From Sphaerochaeta sp. (lineage in GTDB: Bacteria; Spirochaetota; Spirochaetia; Sphaerochaetales; Sphaerochaetaceae), in contig JAKVPA010000003.1 of assembly GCA_022482495.1 (NCBI GenBank), positions 62,001 to 126,000 of the forward strand: 64,000 nucleotides of DNA, read 5' to 3'. This document shows positions 28,050-37,155 of this stretch, piece by piece. The notes beneath the pieces were generated by a model, which saw only the letters and a list, made by a program, of their open reading frames with translations, was not told the DNA's origin and did not search any database. The translations under genes and the position numbers were made by a program. The first letter of the stretch is position 1, and each line of letters begins with the position of its first letter.

Positions 28050-28078
28050 TTGACACGATGGGCCCTCCGCGCTAGGCT
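28050..28078 (+). promoter_or_regulatory. Promoter of the thiamine transporter operon
   Basis: A consensus TTGACA at 28050-28055 is followed after 17 bases by TAGGCT at 28073-28078. Transcription would start just before the riboswitch aptamer, as expected. Confidence 0.6.
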
Positions 28079-28085
28079 TGAAGTG

Positions 28086-28157
28086 TCCTGGGGGTGGCCT
28101 GAAAGGCCTGAGATTATACCCGATAACCTGATCTGGATCATACCAGCGTAGGGAGTG
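28086..28157 (+). promoter_or_regulatory. TPP riboswitch (THI element)
   Basis: The conserved core is read directly: GGGGGTGGCC, GGCCTGAGATTATACCC, then AACCTGATCTGGATCATACC and AGCGTAGGGAGTGG. These are the thi-box signature segments that bind the pyrimidine and pyrophosphate of thiamine pyrophosphate. It lies about 45 bases before the thiB start and 10 bases after the predicted -10 box. I see no strong terminator hairpin between aptamer and start codon, so control of translation initiation is more likely than attenuation. It is known to repress thiamine uptake when TPP is plentiful. Confidence 0.96.
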
Positions 28158-28204
28158 GAGAACAATCAACAATACAGTCCCCGGCAAAACTACAGGAGGT
28201 GCTT

Positions 28205-29248
28205 ATGCAAAAGCATCATGGTTTCTTTGCGGTTCTTGCCATCATGGTTTGCTTCGCGGCGGTTCTGTCCGCGCAACCCGCGCAAGAAGAGGGAGCCAAA
28301 GGGAATGTTCTGACGGTGTACTCGTCCAGTTCATTCTGTGGAGAATGGGGTGCCGGCCCATCATTGGCGAAAGCGTTCCAAGAGAAGACGGGGTACACCG
28401 TCAATCTGGTCGACTGCGGCAGCACCGGTGAAATGGTCACCAAGCTGATCAGCGAAAAAGACAATCCCAAAGCGGATGTCGTCGTCGGCATTCCGACCAC
28501 CATGGCCGAGAAGATTTATCAGGCTGACCTGCTTGCCACGTACGAAAGCCCGATGTTGAAGGACATCCCGACGTTCCTCCAGTTCGACCCGGTCCATCGT
28601 CTGCTTCCCTACGACTACGGCAACTTCGCCTTCGTCTATGATACGGAAAAGATCACCGGGGACATGGTCCCGCATTCCCTGCAGGATCTGACCGACCCGA
28701 AATACAAGGGCAAGGTGATCTTGATCGATCCCCGTACCAGCAGCGTCGGCCAGGGTCTGTTGCTCTGGACCATCGAGGTGTTTGGAGAAGACCACTTCAT
28801 GGATTGGTGGAAAGCGATGCAGAACGTCGCGTTGACCATCGCCGACGGCTGGTCCAGCGCCTATGGCCTGTTCACCAGCGGTGAGGCGCCGATCGTCATC
28901 TCCTACACCACCAGCCCGGTGTACCACGTGACGTACGAGAACACCACCCGCTATCAGGCGTTGATCTTCCCGGAAGGCCATGACACCACCATCGAAGGCG
29001 TGGGTATCCTGAAGAGCTCCCGCCATCTTGAGGCGGCAAAGTCGTTCATCGATTACATGCTCTCCGATGGGCAGATCGACATCGCCATGACCAACTCAAT
29101 GTATCCGACCAATAGTTCGGTAAAGCTTCCCGACGCGTTTACCTACGCTCCGAAACCGCCGAAAGATCTGTACACCGATCCCGCGACGCTTGCCAAAAAG
29201 ATGGATACATGGCTAACCTTGTGGGAACAGGGGATGAGTACCAAATAA
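28205..29248 (+). CDS. thiB: Thiamine ABC transporter substrate-binding protein
   Basis: 347 residues from ATG 28205, six bases after AGGAGG; a GTG two codons earlier overlaps the ribosome site and is unlikely. A signal peptide (FFAVLAIMVCFAAVLSA) leads to a family 6-type binding fold very close to ThiB: LTVYSSSSFCGEWGAGPSLA, KADVVVGIPTTMAEK, LLPYDYGNFAFVYDTEKI, SSVGQGLLLWTIEVFG, YTTSPVYHVTYE and GVGILKSSRHLEAAK. It captures thiamine or its phosphates outside the inner membrane. It is the first gene behind the TPP riboswitch, with permease and ATPase following almost without gaps. Confidence 0.92.
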   Translation: MQKHHGFFAVLAIMVCFAAVLSAQPAQEEGAKGNVLTVYSSSSFCGEWGAGPSLAKAFQEKTGYTVNLVDCGSTGEMVTKLISEKDNPKADVVVGIPTTMAEKIYQADLLATYESPMLKDIPTFLQFDPVHRLLPYDYGNFAFVYDTEKITGDMVPHSLQDLTDPKYKGKVILIDPRTSSVGQGLLLWTIEVFGEDHFMDWWKAMQNVALTIADGWSSAYGLFTSGEAPIVISYTTSPVYHVTYENTTRYQALIFPEGHDTTIEGVGILKSSRHLEAAKSFIDYMLSDGQIDIAMTNSMYPTNSSVKLPDAFTYAPKPPKDLYTDPATLAKKMDTWLTLWEQGMSTK

Positions 29249-29249
29249 C

Positions 29250-30929
29250 ATGGCCAACACACACGGCAAGACCAAGACAGCAGAGCTCGCATGGATGGGA
29301 ATCCCTGCGTTTCTCCTCCTCGCGTTCCTGTTCTTGGTCCCGTTGTGCGCCACGCTCGCGAAAGCGTTCACTGATGGGGAGGGACACCTGTCCCTCTCCA
29401 CCTTACGGACGACCTTTTCCCAGCCGTACACCCTCAGGGTGTTGGGCTTCACCCTCCGGCAGGCACTGTATTCCACCCTTGCTTCCACCGCCATCGGTCT
29501 CCCCGGCGCGTATCTCCTTGCCAATTACCGGTTTCCCGGCAAAAAAATCGTCACGGCGGTCGCCACGGTTCCGTTTGTGCTTCCCTCCATCCTGGTGGTG
29601 CTTGGATTTGTCATTTTCTATGGAAACAATGGAATCCTCAATCGCGCCCTGATGGTGCTCTTCCACACCGATGAGCCGCCACTCCATATCCTGTATTCCC
29701 TCCGGGCGATCATCCTTGCCCACGCGTTTTACAACTTCCCTGTCATCATGAACCTTGTCTCCACCTACTGGGAGCAGATGGACCGGCATCCGGAACAGGC
29801 GGCGCTGACCTTGGGGGCGTCCCGCGGCACGGTTTTCCGCACCATCACGCTGCCCCGTCTGCTTCCCGCCCTTTTTTCGGCAAGCACCTTGGTGTTCCTG
29901 TTCTGCTACAACAGCTTCGCCATCATTCTGGTGTTGGGCGGAGGCCCCGCCTACACCACCATGGAAACGGAAATCTACCGCAAGGCGAGGATGAGCCTGG
30001 ACGGTCCCGGCGCAGCAGCTCTTGCCTTGATGTCCCTGATCGTCACCATCACGTTGCTGGTCATCTACCTCGCGTTGCAGAAACGTTTGAAAACCCAGGA
30101 GGAATACACCCATTCCGTCGTCCAGCAACAGCCTACCAGCCCCCTGGGGAAAACCTTGATCATCTTGTATTCCGTATTGACGGCGGTCTTCGTCCTCGGC
30201 CCGATCATCAGCGTCGTGGCCCGTTCCTTCACCATGACGGCAAGCCGTAGCGCGCCGTCCCAATGGAGTCTTGTCTGGTACCGGCAACTGTTCGGCATCA
30301 TCGCAGGCAAAGACAACATGAAGAGCGCATGGATCGCCTTGCAGAACAGCCTTTCCATCGCCGTGGTGGTCGCTTTGGCGACCATCCCTGCCAGCCTCTC
30401 TCTGGCAGCGGCGGCGAAAGGAAAAGGATGGCTTCCTTCCAGTCTGGAACTGCTTGGCATGCTGCCCATGGCGGTCAGTTCGGTGATCATCGGACTGGGC
30501 TACTATTTCATTGCCCGACACATCCACACCAAAGGGTATCTGTTGGTGGTGCTGGCCCATCTGGTCATTGTCATCCCGTTCGCGCTCCGGAGCGTCATTC
30601 CTGAAGCGCGGAAGATCCCCATCCAGTATGTGGCGGCCGCCCGTACGTTGGGAGCCAGCAGGCTGTATACGTTCTGGACGATCGAGGCTCCGCTGTTGAA
30701 GAACAGTTTGATCACCGGAGCGATGTTCGCCTTCGCGCTGAGTCTTGGAGAGTTGAACGCTACACTGACGCTGTCGGACAGCACCATCGTGACCCTCCCC
30801 ATCGTCATGTACCAGTTGATCGGCTCGTATAATTATCAGGGGGCTTGCGCCCTCGGCACCATTTTGATCATCGCGTCCCTCCTGGTGTTTCTTCTCACCG
30901 AGGGATTGAAAGGAAACCGCCATGCCTGA
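29250..30929 (+). CDS. thiP: Thiamine ABC transporter permease (fused two-half type)
   Basis: 559 residues starting two bases after the thiB stop. The protein is an internal duplication of two six-helix permease halves, each with an EAA loop: EQAALTLGASRGTVFRTITL in the first half and AARTLGASRLYTFWTIEAPL in the second. This matches ThiP/FbpB-type permeases. The TPP riboswitch and ThiB give the substrate. The end overlaps the ATPase start by eight bases. Confidence 0.9.
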   Translation: MANTHGKTKTAELAWMGIPAFLLLAFLFLVPLCATLAKAFTDGEGHLSLSTLRTTFSQPYTLRVLGFTLRQALYSTLASTAIGLPGAYLLANYRFPGKKIVTAVATVPFVLPSILVVLGFVIFYGNNGILNRALMVLFHTDEPPLHILYSLRAIILAHAFYNFPVIMNLVSTYWEQMDRHPEQAALTLGASRGTVFRTITLPRLLPALFSASTLVFLFCYNSFAIILVLGGGPAYTTMETEIYRKARMSLDGPGAAALALMSLIVTITLLVIYLALQKRLKTQEEYTHSVVQQQPTSPLGKTLIILYSVLTAVFVLGPIISVVARSFTMTASRSAPSQWSLVWYRQLFGIIAGKDNMKSAWIALQNSLSIAVVVALATIPASLSLAAAAKGKGWLPSSLELLGMLPMAVSSVIIGLGYYFIARHIHTKGYLLVVLAHLVIVIPFALRSVIPEARKIPIQYVAAARTLGASRLYTFWTIEAPLLKNSLITGAMFAFALSLGELNATLTLSDSTIVTLPIVMYQLIGSYNYQGACALGTILIIASLLVFLLTEGLKGNRHA

Positions 30930-31986
30930 AACCCGTGGTCTCGACTGTACGCTGAAAGCATCTTATCCTGACTTCACGTTGGACGTCTCGTTCTCCGTCA
31001 AGCGCGGTGAACTTGCCTGCATCATCGGACCGTCCGGATGCGGAAAAACCACCACGTTGCAACTCCTCAGTGGGTTGATCAAACCGGGAAATGGTTCATC
31101 CATCACGCTGGAAGGGGCGGACATCCTCCACCTTCCGACGGAACAGCGTCAGGTTGCGTTGGTGTTCCAGGATTACGCTTTGTTCCCCCAGATGACGGTG
31201 GAGGACAACATCGCCTACCCGATGAAGCTGAGAAAAATCCCCAAGATGGAGCGCACGCGCAAGGTAAGCGCGCTGTTGGATCTCGTCTCCCTTCCAGGAT
31301 TTCAGAAACGCAAACCCGGCCAGCTTTCCGGCGGGGAACGGCAACGCGTCGCATTGGCGCGCGCATTGGCGAGCGAACCGAAACTGCTGCTTTTGGATGA
31401 ACCATTGTCCGCGCTGGACACCAAACTGCGCAAACACCTCAGGGAGGAGATCCGTCGCATCCACGATGAGACGGGAGTGACGATGCTGTACGTCACCCAT
31501 GACCAGAACGAAGCGATGGCCATCGCTGATTCCATCATCGTGATGAACCACGGAAGCATCGAGCAGATCGCGTCTCCGGAGGAGTTGTACGCCCATCCCA
31601 AGACGCTGTTCGCCGCCACCTTCATGGGAGAAGGCAACACGCTCCCCTACAGCATCATCACCCAGACACTGGCAAGCGAGGGAAACGACTATGTGGTGTT
31701 CAGCCCGAAAAGCGGGGAACAGACCATATTCTTCCGTCCCGAACAGGTGACGCTCCAGTCAGACGCGCTCCTTCCCCTTCCGGAATTTCTTCCCCATCTG
31801 GAATTCAAGGACGCCACGCTGGCTTCCTGTGTGTTCCAGGGAAGCTTCTACCAACTGGTGTATCATTGGAACGAGTATCAGATCATGGCGATCTCAGACA
31901 GACGCCCCAAGGGGCGTACCGCCACCCTTGGGGTTCGATTGCTTGACATCCACCAGTTTCTTGACGGTCAAGCCGTCATGTTGTGA
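30922..31986 (+). CDS. thiQ: Thiamine ABC transporter ATP-binding protein
   Basis: 354 residues. ABC motifs are Walker A GPSGCGKTT, Q loop FQDYALFPQMTVEDN, signature LSGGERQRVALARALA, Walker B LLLLDEPLSALD and switch His in YVTHDQNEAMA. Classical ThiQ is about 230 residues; this one has an extra 120-residue C-terminal region of the TOBE type (FRPEQVTLQSDAL and following), as in CysA/PotA-like ATPases. The third gene of the riboswitch operon, overlapping thiP, so it drives the same importer. Only the symbol choice is uncertain because of the C-terminal domain. Confidence 0.87.
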   Translation: MPETRGLDCTLKASYPDFTLDVSFSVKRGELACIIGPSGCGKTTTLQLLSGLIKPGNGSSITLEGADILHLPTEQRQVALVFQDYALFPQMTVEDNIAYPMKLRKIPKMERTRKVSALLDLVSLPGFQKRKPGQLSGGERQRVALARALASEPKLLLLDEPLSALDTKLRKHLREEIRRIHDETGVTMLYVTHDQNEAMAIADSIIVMNHGSIEQIASPEELYAHPKTLFAATFMGEGNTLPYSIITQTLASEGNDYVVFSPKSGEQTIFFRPEQVTLQSDALLPLPEFLPHLEFKDATLASCVFQGSFYQLVYHWNEYQIMAISDRRPKGRTATLGVRLLDIHQFLDGQAVML

Positions 31987-32425
31987 TCACGCGCCAAGTC
32001 CGCAGATATCCTCGACGTCGTCCTCATTCATCCCTTCCTCATGGATGCCATGATACAGGCGCTCCGCCTGATCAAAGCAGACATCCACGCCTTGGGCGTG
32101 AAGATCGACGACGACTTGCTGGGGATTACGCATCTTGGCAAGATAGGACAACAAATTATTCTCGTTGAGTTTATGAAAAAATGCGGCAAACATGATGACA
32201 CCTTCTGTGCGGAAACGTTTCCCTTGGCTCAAGCCAAGGAGTCTTTCGACCAACGCTGAATTCATGCAGACGGAAGTGTCATTGCGGAGGCTCGTGGTAT
32301 GCCCCGCTGTTGATCCAGGCTTTGGATTTCTTGTCGTTCAGCCCTTCATATTCGCGGTCGAGAACAAACAAGGATAGGGCCAGCATTGCTTCAATGCTGC
32401 GCGTTCGTAAATCTATCCTTGGCAT
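31987..32425 (-). CDS. Unrecognised protein of about 146 residues (one frame break)
   Basis: I do not recognise the family. The first frame runs from ATG 32425 (MPRIDLRTRSIEAMLALSLF) to AWINSGAY. Removing one C near 32300 gives SGAYTSLRNDTSVCMNSALV and continues in frame to the stop at 31987. The repaired protein is soluble, mixed charge, with an acidic end (HEEGMNEDDVEDICGLGA). Support for a real gene: a good promoter at 32450-32478, GGGAG ten bases before the ATG, and a stop directly abutting the thiQ end. In-frame sequence upstream of 32425 overlaps the promoter and was dropped. Function unknown. Confidence 0.5.
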
Positions 32426-32449
32426 ATTCCACGCTCTCCCTTGCATCCA

Positions 32450-32478
32450 ATAGTACTGCAAGAATGTTCTTTTGTAAA
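32450..32478 (-). promoter_or_regulatory. Promoter of the unrecognised gene
   Basis: On the minus strand TTTACA (32478-32473) and TACTAT (32455-32450) are 17 bases apart. The predicted start of transcription is about 18 bases before ATG 32425, which decides that start codon. The whole gap to 32684 is markedly AT-rich against its neighbours and presumably also holds the divergent promoter of the barrel gene. Confidence 0.55.
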
Positions 32479-32684
32479 TAGGACCTATTTCATTCTTATA
32501 TAACAACGATACCACTGAAGCATATTTCAAAGATTTTTCACACGGCGCTCCTTTCCGTATGAAATCCCTAAATAAGACGCATTTTATCAGTGAAAATCAT
32601 ATTTATTCATTACTATATAAACAATTAGAAAAATACTGCTCAAAGAGCTTACCAAGCGAAACCAAATCGAGTACAGTGGATGCC

Positions 32685-33257
32685 ATGTCAAAGCGGTTAT
32701 TCTGGTGCCTTATCGCCCTCACGCTTTCCTTCACGCCTCTGTTTGGGACGGCGCGCATGTTCACGTCCATCCAGAGTGGCACATCCTGGTATGCAGGATT
32801 CGCCCGCTATCAAGACAGCATCCCATTCCGCTCCAGCTATACCATTGACGTCGACACCGCAATGGGCGTCCGTGATGGACGCTGGGAAATCTCCGCCATC
32901 GCGCCGTTCCGCTACACTTCCGCTTCCCCGGTATTTGACAATCTTTCTCGCAGAGAGTTCTATTCACTTGGCATCGGTATGGATTTCCGGATGCTGGCAA
33001 CCAACAAATTCGGCTGGTTTGGCTCCGGCTTCGTCTCTTACAACTGGTATCTCGTCGACCAGGCATTCCTGTCATTCGGAGCAAAAACAGGCCCGTTCTG
33101 GGAACTCGTCTCCCGCAATCTTTGGCGCGTTTCCGTTGCCATCCCCCTGGGCTTTGATTTCCGCAAGGACATTATCGGCGTTTCTGTCGGTATCGTCCTC
33201 CGGCTCTCCTACGACCAGAACGAAGCAGAGGTGAGGAACCTTTCCTATGGCTATTAA
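32685..33257 (+). CDS. Small predicted outer-membrane beta-barrel protein
   Basis: 190 residues from ATG 32685 (MSKRLFWCLIALTLSFTPLFGTA), which gives a clear signal peptide; the longer frame from 32559 covers AT-rich promoter-like sequence. The mature part alternates aromatic strands (SGTSWYAGFARYQ, FRSSYTIDVDTAMG, GRWEISAIAPFRYTS, FGWFGSGFVSYNWYLVD, LRLSYDQ). Its size would fit an eight-stranded barrel. No named family is recognised. Its end overlaps the first caspase-like gene by eleven bases, so the three genes 32685-35062 form one unit. Confidence 0.6.
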   Translation: MSKRLFWCLIALTLSFTPLFGTARMFTSIQSGTSWYAGFARYQDSIPFRSSYTIDVDTAMGVRDGRWEISAIAPFRYTSASPVFDNLSRREFYSLGIGMDFRMLATNKFGWFGSGFVSYNWYLVDQAFLSFGAKTGPFWELVSRNLWRVSVAIPLGFDFRKDIIGVSVGIVLRLSYDQNEAEVRNLSYGY

Positions 33258-34104
33258 ACACATCCTTGGTCTCCTTGCCTGCTCGCTGCTTCTGGCAAGC
33301 TGTGAGTTCCTCACCCAGGAACCCACGGAGGGGAAGATCAACTACGTGGTGGTGGGGATCACGTACACAGGAACCAATGATAATCTGGACACACTCACCT
33401 ATACGGATGACGATGCCGTTTCATTGGCGAAGGCCTTCGCCCTGTGGGGCAGTCATTCCGGACGTACTCCATCCGGCAAAATACTGACCTCCGAACCAAG
33501 CAAGGTTGATTTTGTATTACAACTTCAGGCACTCCAGTCTTCAGCATCTTCACACGACCTTACCATCATCACCTATAGCGGGCATGGATTCGAGGATGGT
33601 TCCTTGGCGTTTCCGGATACATCAGGATATCAGACCATGACACCGAAGAAACTGCTGGATCTGGTCAGCCCGATCCCTGGGAGGAAGCTCCTTGTGCTTG
33701 ACTCCTGTTACAGCGGCGCGTTTGCCGACACCTATGGACTAACCTCCAATACCAACGTATGGGGAAGCAACCCTTGGAGCGTTTTCTTCAGCGACGCTTC
33801 CTACGGTCTCTCTGACTTGTTCATCCTCTCCTCTTCCACCAGCGAGACCACCTCCATCGAAACAGACAGCCTCCAGCATGGGGTCTTCACCTACTACTTG
33901 CTGAAAGGCCTTGGATGGACGAGTGATAGTGATGCCACGCTCTCCACCCCGGGGGCGTTGGATGAAGACGGAAACGTCACGGTGGATTCCCTGTACGCCT
34001 ACATTCTTCCCAAAGCGTTGGAATTTGAGGATACCAAGCACGATACCCGACAGCGGGTGACGGTCAACGGAACGGCGGACGATCTTGTCTTGTTCTCATA
34101 TTGA
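33247..34104 (+). CDS. Caspase-like (peptidase C14) lipoprotein 1
   Basis: 285 residues. The signal ends in LLLASC, a lipobox with Cys19 as the lipid site. The caspase fold follows: INYVVVGITYTGT, TDDDAVSLAKAF, then the catalytic His113 in ITYSGHGFEDGS and Cys154 in LLVLDSCYSGAF, the two dyad residues of the C14 family in the proper order and spacing. The rest (LFILSSSTSETTSIETDS, HGVFTYYLLKGLGW) matches the p10-like part. Such prokaryotic metacaspase relatives cut after basic or acidic residues; the target here is unknown. Being a lipoprotein it acts in the periplasm or at the outer membrane, not in the cytoplasm like defence caspases. Confidence 0.85.
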   Translation: MAIKHILGLLACSLLLASCEFLTQEPTEGKINYVVVGITYTGTNDNLDTLTYTDDDAVSLAKAFALWGSHSGRTPSGKILTSEPSKVDFVLQLQALQSSASSHDLTIITYSGHGFEDGSLAFPDTSGYQTMTPKKLLDLVSPIPGRKLLVLDSCYSGAFADTYGLTSNTNVWGSNPWSVFFSDASYGLSDLFILSSSTSETTSIETDSLQHGVFTYYLLKGLGWTSDSDATLSTPGALDEDGNVTVDSLYAYILPKALEFEDTKHDTRQRVTVNGTADDLVLFSY

Positions 34105-34170
34105 CCCTCTTTTCCCATCTCCCCTGTTTATGGAATGGACAACGGGAAAAGAGTCCGGGATAGTAGGATC

Positions 34171-35062
34171 ATGAACCTGCCAGAGGGAACACCGTTACGA
34201 CGAATCCTCTCATCGCTGTCCCGATGCATCATCGGGATGCTGCTCTGCGCGGTGCTTGTTTCCTGCGAATTCATCCAGAGTCCGCAGACCCAGCGGGTGA
34301 ACCTGCTTTCCATCGGGCTGTCCTATTCAGGCACCAACGCGAACACACTGGGAGGGACGATCAACGACGCGACGGAAGTGTATGAGGCCTTTGCGCAACT
34401 GTACGGAACGGCAATCGTATCATCTGCTCTTCTTACAGACGACAAAGCGACAAAGGCCGCCGTACTGCAGCAATTGTCCTCCCTTCCCCAAGCCGATCTT
34501 ACCATTGTGTACTACAGTGGTCATGGTGTGGAAGATGGTTCGTTGGTGCTTTACGCAAACCCGATTCTCAGGGAGGATGAAACGATCAACCCAGAGAGTC
34601 TGCTTGGCGTGGACGAATTGCTCGCGGCGTTGGAAGCGATTCCCGGGACCAAACTCTTCATCAATGATTCCTGCTACAGTGGCGCGTTCGTGCAAGGAAA
34701 ACGGATCAACCGTTTCGTTGGTGGGCGAGGATGACCCGTTTGGGGAAGTGTTCCGCGCGTTCTTTACCCGGCATTCCTACCAGAACGATCTTTTCGTCCT
34801 CTCTTGCACCACGGCGGACAACACGGGAAAAGAAAGCAGGCTGTGGAGCCACAAGCACGGATACTTCACCCAGGCGCTCCTGGACGCCATGGGATGGAAT
34901 CACCAAGGAAACCTCGATCCACCGGACACGCTTACATTGGATGGGTTGTACCGGACCATCAAACAAACACAGCAGATATCACTTTCTGGAACCTATGGGC
35001 AACACCCCATGGTGTTCCAGGGTACGGAAAACCTGGTGTTGTATCAGGCGAACGGGAACTGA
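34171..35062 (+). CDS. Caspase-like (peptidase C14) lipoprotein 2 (one frame break)
   Basis: A paralogue of the gene upstream. From ATG 34171 the signal ends in AVLVSC (lipid Cys32); an earlier ATG at 34135 is possible. The dyad is His118 in VYYSGHGVEDGS and Cys168 in FINDSCYSGAF. The frame breaks at the AAAA run at 34697-34700; removing one A gives VQGNGSTVSLVGEDDPF and continues through LFVLSCTTADNTG and HGYFTQALLDAMGW to the end. The repaired length is about 297 residues, equal to its neighbour, so sequence error is likely. Its last 19 bases overlap uvrB tail to tail. Confidence 0.82.
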
Positions 35063-37152
35063 TAGGAATCATCCATCTGCGTCCCGTTCAGCTCCCCTTT
35101 GGTGATCCGATCAATCTCATCACGGATGGCGGCAGCCTGTTCGTACTGAAGGTTCTTGGCGCATTCCAGCATCTGCTTCTCCAATGCCTTGACGTACTTC
35201 TTCCGGCCCTCTTTCTCCAGCAGATTGTACCCGGCCCGTTCGATCTTCAGGTTTTCCTTGAAGCTTTCCTTCGCCTCGGTGTTCTCCCTCTGGATGATGT
35301 CCTGCACCTTCTTGACGATGGTCTTCGGTGTGATGTGATGCTCCTCGTTGAACGCCATCTGGACGGCACGGCGATGCCGCGTCTCATCGATGGCTTCCTT
35401 CATGGCGTCGGAGATGTGGTCGGCGTACATGATCACATGGCCGTCGGCGTTGCGGGCCGCCCGTCCGATGGTCTGCACCAAACTGGTGGCTGAGCGGAGG
35501 AACCCGATCTTGTCGGCATCCAGAATGGCCACCAGGGAGACTTCCGGAAGGTCCAACCCTTCCCGAAGCAGGTTGATGCCAACCAGCACATCGAATTTTC
35601 CAAGCCGAAGATCCCGGAGGATCTCGACTCGCTCCACCGTCTCCACCTCGCTGTGCAGGTACCGGACCTTCAATCCCATGTTGGCGAAGTAATCGGTGAG
35701 GTCTTCCGACATCTTCTTGGTCAACGTGGTGACCAACACCCGTTCATGCTTGGCGATGACCTTTCGTATCTCACCGTACAGGTCTTCCATCTGCCCTTCG
35801 GTGGGCTTGACGACAATCTCCGGATCCAACAACCCGGTGGGCCTGATCAACTGCTCCACCACCTGGGAGGAATGCTCCAGCTCGATCTTCCCCGGCGTTG
35901 CGGAACAACAGATCCGCTGGCCGACGATCTGGTCAAACTCGTCATACTTCAACGGGCGGTTGTCCAATGCCGACGGAAGACGGAATCCGTAGTTGACCAG
36001 ATTGAGCTTGCGGGAGCGGTCCCCTTCGTACATCGCCCCCACCTGGGGCAACGTCACGTGGCTCTCATCGATGAACGTAAGGAAATCCGGTGGGAAATAA
36101 TCCAACAATACGGCCGGTCGTTCCCCTTCCTTGCGGTCGGAAAGCGGACGGGAGTAGTTCTCGATGCCGGAGCAGTACCCGATCTCCTCAAGCATCTCCA
36201 AGTCATACTCCACCCGCGTCTTGATCCGCTCCGCCTCCAACGGTTTGCCGTTGGAAAGGAAGTACTGGTACTGGTCCTCCATCTCGCTGCGGATCCTTCC
36301 GATGGCAGCCTTGACCTGCTCTGGTGGCATGACGAACTGTTTGGCAGGGTACAGCGTAAAACTTTGCACCGTATCCTGCTTCTCCCCGCTTACCGGATCA
36401 AACCACTGGATTCGGGCGATGGTGTCCCAGTCAATGTCGATCCTGATGGCGTTCTCCAGATAGGACGGACAGATTTCAATCGTGTCCCCCCGCACCCGGA
36501 ACGCGCCGCGCTGCAGCACCATGTCGTTCCGCTCGTACTGCATCCGGACCAGCTGGTCCAGCATCTTGTGATGGTCGAATGGTTGTCCTACGGAGAACGT
36601 GCACACCATGTCCCGGATGGAGACTGGGTTGGCCAAGCCGTAGATGCAGCTGACCGTGGCGACGACGATGATGTCCCTGCGTTCCATCAGAGAGAATGAG
36701 GCGGAGAGCCGGAGACGATCGATCTCGGCGTTGATGTCCGCGTCTTTTTCGATGTACAGGTCTTTGCCTGGGACGTACGCCTCAGGCTGGTAGTAATCGT
36801 ATGTGGAAACGAAATACTCGACGGCGTTGTCCGGAAAGAACGTCTTGAACTCCCGGTACAGCTGGGCGGAGAGCGTCTTGTTGTGGGACAGGATGAGTGT
36901 GGGGCGTTGGATCTGCTCGATGACCTTGGCCATCGTGTAGGTCTTCCCGCTTCCAGTGACCCCTTTGAGCGTCTGCCAACGGTCTCCGGCACGGATTCCT
37001 TCCACCAGCTCGTCGATGGCCTGCTGCTGGTCTCCCGCCGGTTCGAACGGCGCGACCACGCGGAACCGTTTCTGGCCACCGATGGCCTGCTCCCCATGGA
37101 TGTTGGTGATCTCCTGTCCGCCCCACGAACCGTCGACCTTGATCTCTTCCAT
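35044..37152 (-). CDS. uvrB: Excinuclease ABC subunit B
   Basis: 702 residues. Helicase motifs are GVTGSGKTYTMA (Walker A), LSHNKTLSAQLY, the beta-hairpin segment YDYYQPEAYVPGKDLYIEKD, IDESHVTLPQ, the ATPGKIE motif and a QTIGRAARN arginine finger. A UVR domain for UvrC contact ends the protein (QMLECAKNLQYEQAAAIRDEI). It is about 30 residues longer than usual at the N-terminus; a shorter start beyond residue 20 cannot be excluded. It loads onto damaged DNA after UvrA. It begins just after the htrA stop and ends an operon with HD, PfkB-like and HtrA genes. Confidence 0.97.
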   Translation of the reverse strand: MEEIKVDGSWGGQEITNIHGEQAIGGQKRFRVVAPFEPAGDQQQAIDELVEGIRAGDRWQTLKGVTGSGKTYTMAKVIEQIQRPTLILSHNKTLSAQLYREFKTFFPDNAVEYFVSTYDYYQPEAYVPGKDLYIEKDADINAEIDRLRLSASFSLMERRDIIVVATVSCIYGLANPVSIRDMVCTFSVGQPFDHHKMLDQLVRMQYERNDMVLQRGAFRVRGDTIEICPSYLENAIRIDIDWDTIARIQWFDPVSGEKQDTVQSFTLYPAKQFVMPPEQVKAAIGRIRSEMEDQYQYFLSNGKPLEAERIKTRVEYDLEMLEEIGYCSGIENYSRPLSDRKEGERPAVLLDYFPPDFLTFIDESHVTLPQVGAMYEGDRSRKLNLVNYGFRLPSALDNRPLKYDEFDQIVGQRICCSATPGKIELEHSSQVVEQLIRPTGLLDPEIVVKPTEGQMEDLYGEIRKVIAKHERVLVTTLTKKMSEDLTDYFANMGLKVRYLHSEVETVERVEILRDLRLGKFDVLVGINLLREGLDLPEVSLVAILDADKIGFLRSATSLVQTIGRAARNADGHVIMYADHISDAMKEAIDETRHRRAVQMAFNEEHHITPKTIVKKVQDIIQRENTEAKESFKENLKIERAGYNLLEKEGRKKYVKALEKQMLECAKNLQYEQAAAIRDEIDRITKGELNGTQMDDSYQFPFA

Positions 37153-37155
37153 ACC

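Noticed and set aside
27287-28165. Extended nnrE frame reaching 28165
   Set aside because: The extra 53 residues would be antisense to the TPP riboswitch and do not resemble the family; ATG 28006 fits.
29403-30923. Minus-strand frame of 506 residues opposite thiP
   Set aside because: The sequence is low-complexity Arg/Gln/Asp text typical of antisense to membrane-protein genes; thiP is supported by the operon and the riboswitch.
33247-35062. The caspase pair as a phage-defence module
   Set aside because: Both proteins have lipoprotein signals and no linked sensor, STAND ATPase or other defence gene, so an envelope role fits better.
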